A DNA stretch of 64,000 nt from Fragum whitleyi. Taxonomy: Eukaryota > Mollusca > Bivalvia > Cardiida > Cardiidae. The translations under genes were made by a program, and so were the position numbers. Within the stretch, counting starts at the first letter, position 1; each line of letters opens with the position of its first letter. This document shows positions 41,801 through 50,800 of this stretch, in pieces. The stretch is taken from the NCBI GenBank assembly GCA_948146395.1, contig OX411549.1, forward strand, positions 39,169,692 through 39,233,691, in the 5' to 3' direction. The notes beneath the pieces were generated by a model. That model did no database searches and had not been told where the DNA came from. It was given only the letters and a program-made list of their open reading frames with translations.

Positions 41801-44800
41801 ATCAACTAATGATCAAATGTACAATCGTTTTCTTAATACAGCACTGCCAGTATCATCCTGTGAAAGTTTAGTTTAAACTCATTACCTAAAGACTCTTTCT
41901 GCAAATGTTTCTACCAACTTAATGGCTCAGTGTGAATTGAGTTGATTATCACAATCAAAAGCCCAAACCAACTGATTATCAATTGTAATCGATTAATCTG
42001 CCCATGACTATTAGTTATAACATTGTTTTCCTCACCATAAATCACATCATATGATTTAAGTTTAAAATTGGTGCATACCATATTTCACCTAATAAACACA
42101 TTCCGGAGCTATGCATAACATGGTGAGGGAGCTCTAATTTAGTATGCATTTTATGATATAATTTGATGTCTTTTATGCCTTTTTCCCTTAAACTTGAGGT
42201 GAATCTCCTCTTAACAATCATATAAATGGTTGTTTAGAGGAAATTCATCTCAAATTAGAGTAGACGCCTCAAAAAGTTCCCAAAAATTAAGCATTTGAAG
42301 TGGGTTTTACTTGGTAAAAAATGAAGGGGTTCTACTTTTTACAGAGGAAATATGGTAAGTTAAGACTTTGAAAATAACTTGCATTGATTCAATTAATCTT
42401 TTTTGTTAGGCCTGTGCAGACAAGTTGAAAAGAGAGCTAGAAGAGTATGGATTTCCCCCTGTGTTTCCAGTCAAAGAAGAGAAAGAGGAAGAAGACATTG
42501 TGAAAGAAGTTGTCATCAAGGATAAGGCCAAGGGGAAAAAGGTGGGTACATTTAGTCACTTCATAAAATTGACATGATGAGATGACTCAATCAAAACCAA
42601 TCTTAATCCCTCACTCAGTGCCCAATTCATTTATTCCAAAAACTCACTAAAACCAATAAAAAAAGCTCCAACATCACTTAAAAAGATAAGATCAACAACT
42701 TCTTCTTAAAAAAATAGCTAGAAAATGTCACAATTTCACTGACATGATTGAAATTGTATGTGTTTTTATTGGTTCTTGAATGGATGGGAAGCTATATATT
42801 GAACTTTAATGCTCATTTTATTAGATGGAGTTAATAAATATCACTAATTTTGTTCACCCTGACTTTCAATATCCCATGCAGTTCTTTTGTTAATTCTTTA
42901 TTGCAGAGTAAACTAAAAGCTAAAACTGGTGACATGACGTATCAGTGGCAGATCATGAAATCTCTAGGTATGGAAGATGAGGAGATTAAACAGTTTGCTG
43001 ATCCATATCATTGGCTTTATTATTTCCCTCCTCATTGTAAAGGGGACCTGCAGAAAATGGGGCTAAAGGTATTATTTATTATTGTCATGTCTGATAAGTA
43101 CAATAACCCTTATTTTGCTAACAAAAATCTGCTAAAAATGGTATAAAATTCAAAGGATAGAAAGCCTTTTAACTACAAACTTTGAGTAAAAAATATCATT
43201 AGCTTGGCTATTTTTGTAGGAAACCAGAGGTATTGCTAAAGCCTTGGTGTCATTGTTGTTGTAGTTGTTGTGCAAAAACTTTGAAATTTTGTGATATCTC
43301 TGGTTCTACTGAAGGCATTCTCTTGAAAATTGGCACACATTCCACCATCAGCATTTTCTGCAAATTATGCGCCTTTTTATGCCCCCGTATCGAGAGATCG
43401 GGGGCATATTGTTTTACTCGTGTCCGTCTGTCTGTCCATCTGTCCGTCCGTTCGTCCGTCTGTCCGAAAACTTAACCCGAAAACTTAACCTTGCCAATTT
43501 CTTCAAGCCTATTCAAGATACAAAGCTAATATTTGGCATGATGATAAATCTCAATGATCCGCATCCGCTGGTACCAAAGTCAAGGTCATCTGTCAAGGTC
43601 AAGGTCATCTGTCAAGGTCAAACTCTGAAAAAAAAATGCTGTTACGGGGGCATTCGTGTTTCACAAACACATCTTGTTGGACTTAGATTTTTTCACCATC
43701 CAGCACTCAACAGCCGAGCGAAGGCGCCTGTAGGCAGTGCTCTTGTTTTGAAATAATCTATTGATAAATTTGACTTGAAAGGGACAACAGGTGGTGGAGT
43801 CAAAGATCAGACGGCATTAAATTTTATGTGCAGATTCATCCCTTTCTATACATCCTACCAAAACTGGTATATGCTGGTGACTTATTCACAATTTATTTAC
43901 AAATGATTGAATCATGCTTTAAAAAGAACCTCTACATTACATCAATCATGATAAGCTAATGGTTAGGTAGGTAGAAAGACTAACATCAATCTATAAAGAA
44001 AAGGATTAGAATTTCACAGAAGATCTAATCTGCATATTCTGCATATTCATACAATGTTATTATATCATTTGTCCTACCTCCATGAATTCAACAGTATTCT
44101 CTTCATCTCATTAAATTAAATAACTACCTTGTAGGTTGATTGGAGAAGGACCTTCTTTACCACAGATGTTAACCCCTATTATGATTCATTTGTGAGATGG
44201 CAGTTTTGGCATCTAAAGGCCAGGGACAAGGTGAAGTTTGGGAAAAGGTGAGAATTTTAACCCTGAGTTGTTAATGCTTCCAAAGACCTAATATTAACTT
44301 ACTTGCACTTGTCACGCTGAATCTAGATTATTCAAGATTTGTCAGGAGGTATTAAAGACAAAGATCAGTCTGCACATATGTGCAAACTGATCTAAGTCTT
44401 TACCACCTGATTATCCTTTTTAAACAGGAAAAGTAAAAAAAAGACAAATTTAAAACTGACTCACAATTAATTAGTTCAGTGCTCTCAGCACTCTGATGTT
44501 ATTTCAATTTTGTCAAAGTTTTAGCATGGCAAGGGTTAGCATCACTTAGGGAAACAAACTCCTTTTTGAACATAGAACTTTTGATTTTTCGAGATAAGTT
44601 GAATTCGGAACTTTTAATGAGAGATGAAGCTGTTTTCCATAATCATAAAAAAAAGAGAAAAAAAATGACATTTCAGATTGCCCGCTTCAAAAGACTTATT
44701 CATTCAGAATTTGCTACAAAAAGCAAGAATCATCTGCTGGGCTTATTTAACTTTGGATTATGCACAATTTCAGATACACAATTTACTCCCCTAAAGATGG

Positions 44801-47800
44801 TCAGCCCTGTATGGACCATGATAGAAGTACAGGAGAAGGTGTGGGTCCACAGGAATATACCTTGATTAAACTGAAAGTGTTGAAACCTTACCCACCCAAA
44901 CTCAGTCAACTGAATAACAAGGATATATACCTGGTTGCTGCCACACTCAGACCAGAAACCATGTACGGACAGACAAACTGTTGGCTCCACCCTGACTTGC
45001 CGTATATAGCATTTGAGCTTGTGAATGGTGAGGTGTTTGTGAGTACCAAAAGAGCAGCCAAGAATATGAGCTATCAGGGATTTACGAAGGAGGATGGGAA
45101 GGTTGATGTGTTGGTGGAAATGGTGGGACAGGTAGATTGATCTTCAGTCTTTTAGAGTTTTTGCTAGTGATATTTATTCAGAGGCGTGAAAATACAAATT
45201 TTCCCCACTTGTCTATGGACAAATGGACAAGTAAAAGTCAATTTTCTACTTGTCCAGGATCAAAATGAACTTGTCCCCCCCAAAATGGAATGGTAAATTT
45301 AGAGTAAACATTGTCCTTAATGAAGAAAATGCTGTTACCCAGCATTTTCTTCATTAAAGACATTGTTTTCTAGCCCTTGATACAAACATAAGGATGACTT
45401 TTCTCCTAGATCTTTTTAGTACATGTACTATTCCAAGATTTGCTTTGGTATTTACTTGTCCATGGACAAGTGGCCCAGAAAATTGTACTTGCTCGCAAGA
45501 GGAAAAGCCTGTGTCGGACAAGTCCTGCATAGGGATTCCACACCCCTGATTAATTATTATGGGTTGTGGAATTTGTATGCCCGACTTGATTTTTTTTTTG
45601 TAATTGTAATTTTGTTTTGGCTCTAGTCTGCAGACAAGTGAACTTTCAATCAGTAAAAATTAATAAACCCAGTGGGGGTTATTCATATAGTAATTGAAAA
45701 TGTGTTTTAAAATTCAATGCAATATTCATATAAGATAGATCCCCGACGGCGGCACTCATTCTTTCCGACTATTTGTCTGGCACCGATGGGTCGATAATCA
45801 TAGGCCTATGTGAGATAGCAGCTTAGGCTAGGAAAGGATGTGGTGGTTGTACTGGTGAGAGAAATACCAGGAATCTCTTGTTAGGTTCTCCAGCCACCAT
45901 GATATAACTGAAAAAATGTTGAAAGTGGCGTTAAACTCCATTCAATAAATCAATCATATAAGATGGAAAACATTGAGGGAAAAGGAGAGATTTCCAATGT
46001 GAAGGCCAAGATCATACAGCTCAGCCAGCTTTTATCCTGCATTTGATAAAATAATTGTGACTTGAATTGTCTCACAAATGGGAACATTATGAGTTGTATA
46101 GCTAAATTTTGTGTGCAGTTTGTGCCTCAAACAAAACTTTGTGGTTGTGCATTGTGGATCTAAAGGAAGTCATGAGTAGGTGCACCAAGCTCCACAATAT
46201 ATATTGAAAATTAGTATTGTAGAAAGTGTAAACTTGCTACTAAATAAATAAATGAATTCTTAATGCAAAAATGTTCATCTCTGGTCAGCCTAAGCAGCTG
46301 TTAGATAAAATAATCTTTCGTTTTTACACTCAACAAAAACTATATTTTCACTTGTGGATGTGCAATTTGTACAAATATAGCTTTTGTTGTTCACTCAATG
46401 ATCTTACACTTACATAAATATCCTATTTATCTTCAGGACATCATGGGAATGGCTCTGTCTGGACCACTTACTGTATATGACAAGATCTACACACTACCCA
46501 TGCTGACTATCAAAGAAGGAAAAGGTTTGTAGCATTTTATGTCTTTGGTGATACTATTTATCATTAAGCTTTATTTAAGAGTATTTTGTAGAATTAAGCT
46601 GGATTTTTATACCCCCTAAAACTATATTGGGAGTATTTAGGAGTCAGCTTGTCGGTCATTCCGTCTGTCCCTAGGCCCTGATTGTATTAAGATAATTTTG
46701 ATATCATTTTTTACAGTTTGACAGTCTTTTACCTTCTTATTTACAGGAATGGCAATCAAGTTCATGATAAATAGACTAGTGAAGCCTTTAACAGATTGTC
46801 ACACTAAAACAATAACCATTGAAAATACCACAATGTATTTCGCTAAAAGATTGTCTAAAGAAAGAGATTTCACTACCTTAAGAAAAAAGATCCATAATTG
46901 AATTTCGTTCATTGCACAAAAAAAAAATTCTGCAGAAATATAAGACCTTTGGAATTTTGAAAAACTGCAGAATTTGGATCACTGAGTAATAAAATAACAT
47001 AATTATAGAGGATAATCGTTTGTTTCAGTGTAAGATCGATTTATATTTCATTGAGTGAACAATAAAAGTTATATTTTCATGAGTGGCAGAGCCACGAGTG
47101 AAAATATAGCTTTTGTTGTTCACGAAATGAAATATTAATCGATCTTACTCGAAAAACAAACGATTATTCTATTTCTTTCATGCAAAAATGAGACAAAATG
47201 TGAAATTTCTAGGACATATTTTCTTTAAGCGCGTCATTTTGCATGTGATTGCTACGCAACGTTCACTGTGACGTCACTTATTTCACCCCGCATATATGAC
47301 GTCAGATAGGGAGAAATGCACAAAAGCAGGGTATAAAATTTTGATAATTTCACTGCTTTTGCGGTGTGATTATCAAGTGGTAATCTACCGTTATTTCTCG
47401 ATAAACCACTGAAAAGCATTAAAGGAATGGTTTATAATACCACAGGTACTGGAGTTGTTACAAGTGTTCCGTCTGATGCCCCAGATGATTATGCAGCCTT
47501 GAGAGATCTGAAAAAGAAAGAGGTATGTAGCGTTGAGGGGCAGTTTGATTTCTTGGTCGAGCTACAGATATTAAGGGTATTTAAGTTTTCAAATGTAAGT
47601 ATTTCATTATTCTTTACTTAAACAATATGTTTTTGGTACTCATTTGAATCTCATTGAGACTATTCAAATGAGTACCCACAACATAAGGTTTCATGAGGAA
47701 ATAAAGAATTTAAACTGGCTTTACCCCCTCTTATCTGTACCTCTGCAAAGTTAGTTTAGAAGCTTGTTTACACCATCAGGGTCAACTCTAGCATTGTTTC

Positions 47801-50800
47801 AAATGGAATTCATGGGAACCTCTATTTACTTAGTCAGTGTTCCCATTGGATAATTAGGAATGGGGCAAATCACTCAACTTCAGTTATTTAGTTATTATTT
47901 CAGCCGCCACCATAGCGCAGTTGGTTAGGCATAAGATTTCCAATCTGGAAGTCGTGGGTTCGATCCCCGGCAAAAAACCTTTTGGACGTTTGTCTCTCAC
48001 CAATGGGTATATCATCGTAAACCTATGTGAGATAGCAGTCGGAGGCTAGGAAAGGATGTAATGGTAGTACAGGTGAAAGAAATACCAGGAATCCATTGTT
48101 AGGTGCTCCGGCCGCCGCGATATAACTGAAATTATGTTGAAAGCAGCGTTAAACTCCATTCAATCAATCATTAGTTATTATTTCAAAGCATAACCTAGGA
48201 AGAGTAAAAGTTGGTAACAAATTCAGCCATAGTGATTCTGTTTGCTTTTTACCACCTTCAAATGAAATCTGTATTGGATAATTTGACAATATTACTTCAT
48301 TTGTTTTTCAGCCATTTAGAAAGAAGTACAATTTGACAGATGAAATGGTTCTACCATATGATCCAGTAAGTAGATTTTATGTGTGGAAATGTGTATGCCT
48401 TTTTAGCTCGACTATTCGAAGAATAGGGGGGCTATTCCAGTCATCCGGGCGTCAGCATCGGCGTCGGCGTAATGCTTTGGTTAAGTTTTTACGTGCAAGT
48501 GTTTAAAATCTCTGTTTCTATTAAAGCTATTGCTTTGAAACTAAAGCTATTGCTTTGAAACTGGGCACATGCTTCTGTGACCATAATATCAGCCTCTAGA
48601 CAAAGATTCAATACCCTGATATAGAATTTAGTGGGATTTTAACCCTTTTCAGACTTAGAAATCTCGGTTAAGTTTTTACGTGCAAATATTGTTTATCTGT
48701 AATATTTCTGTTTCTATATAAGCTATTGCTTTGAAACTTTACACATGCTTCTGTGACCATAATATCACCCTCTAGACAAAGATTCATTACTCTGGTATTG
48801 AATTTAGTTAAATTTTAACCCTTTTCGGACTGAGAAATCTCGGTTAAGTTTTTACGTGCAAATGTTGTTTATCTGTAATATTTCTGTTTCTTTATAAGCT
48901 ATTGCTTTGAAACTTTACACATGCTTCTGTGACCATAATATCACCCTCTTGACAAAGATTCACTACTCTGGTATTGAATTTAGTGGAATTTTAACCCTTT
49001 TCGGACTTAGAAATTCTTGGTTAAGTTTTTACGTGCAAATGTTGTTTATCTGTAATATTTCTGTTTCTATAAAAGCTATTGCTTTGAAACTTTACACATG
49101 CTTCTGTGACCATAATATCAGCCTCTTGACAAAGATTCAATACTCTGATATTGAATTTAATGGAATTTTAACCCTTTTCGGACTTAGATATTCCTAGTTG
49201 AGTTTTTACGTGCAAATGTTGTACATCAGTTATATCTCTAATTCTAGTAGAGCTATTGTTTGGAAACTTTGCACATGCTTCTGTGATCATAATAACAGCC
49301 TCTTGACAAAGATTCAATTCTCTGGTATTGCATTTAGTGGATTTTTAACCCTTTTTGGACTTAAAAATCTTGGTTAAGTTTTTACGTTCAACTGATGTAC
49401 ATCTGTATCTACTAAAGCTGTTGCTTGGAAACTTTACACATGCTTCTTTGACCATAATATTAGCCCCCAGAAAAAGATTCATTACTCTGATATTTAATTT
49501 AGTGGAATTTTAACCCTTTTTCGACCTTAAAAATCCTGGTTTTGTTTTTATGTGCCACTGTTTTATGTAAGTTGTATCTCCTCTCCTACTAAAGCTATTT
49601 CTTTGAAACTTTGCACATGCTTCTGTGACCATAATATCAGTCTCTAGACAAAGATTCATTTCTCTTGACTTAAATAGTATTGAATTTCCAATGTCGATAT
49701 TGATTTGCTGTTACTATCCAGCACTAGGAATAGTCGAGCTTCGCTGTCCTCTGACAGCTCTTGTTAGCTCACCTGAGCACATTGTGCTCAAGGTGAGCTT
49801 TTGTGATCATTGAATCTCCGTCGTCTGTCATCTAGGGTGCATTGTGCATCGTCTGTCATCATGCATCAACAATTTAAGTGTTTACACTCTAGAGGCCACA
49901 AATATGATCCAATTTTCATAAAACTTGGTTAGAATGTTGGTCAGGTCACAAGGATGAACCCTATTGAAAATGGGAAGGATCCATGCCATATTACGGGAAA
50001 AGGGAACTTAATGACAATTTTCTTGTTTACACTCTAGAGGCCACAAATATGACCCAATTTCATGAAACTTGGTCAGAATGTTTACCAGGTCACAAAGATG
50101 AACCTTATTAAGGATCCATGCCATATCATGAGAAAAGGGGCCTTCATGACATTTTTTTACACTCTAGATGAACAAATACGGCCTAAAATTCATGAACTTT
50201 GGTCAGAATGTTGGTCAGGTCACAAGGATGAACCCTATTGAAAATGGGAAGCATCCTTGCCATATCACAGGAAAAGGGGCCTTAATGACAATTTTCTTCT
50301 TAACACTCTAGAGGTACAGATATGGTCAAATCTTCCTGAAACTTGGTCAGAAATTTGGCCAGGTCACAAGGATGAACCCTATTGAAGATGGGAAGGATCA
50401 GTGCCATATCACAGGAAAAGGAGCCCAAATGACAATTTTCTTGTTTTACCTCTAGAATCTACAAATATGGCCAAAACTTCATGAAACTTGGTCAGAATGT
50501 TGGTCAGATCACAAGGATGAACCCTTTTGAAAATGGAAAGGATCCATGCCATATTATGGGAAAAGGGGCCTTCATTAAATTCTTTGTTTACACTCTAGCT
50601 ACCACAAATTTGGCCCAATCTTCATGAAACTTGGAATGTTTGTAAGGACACAAGGATAATCTTTTTTTTTTTTTGAAAATGGGAAGGATCCATGCCATAT
50701 CACAGAAAAGGGGTCAACATGACAATTTTCTTCTTTACCCTAGAGAGGCATTAAGTGAGGCCCAAACTATTTGAAATTTGGTCAGAATAGGTATAAGGTC

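Noticed and set aside
44566..44771. Upstream extension of the LARS1 exon at 44774 through the open frame beginning 44566
   Set aside because: That frame differs from the LARS1 frame, and the acceptor atttcag at 44773 joins perfectly to the preceding exon.
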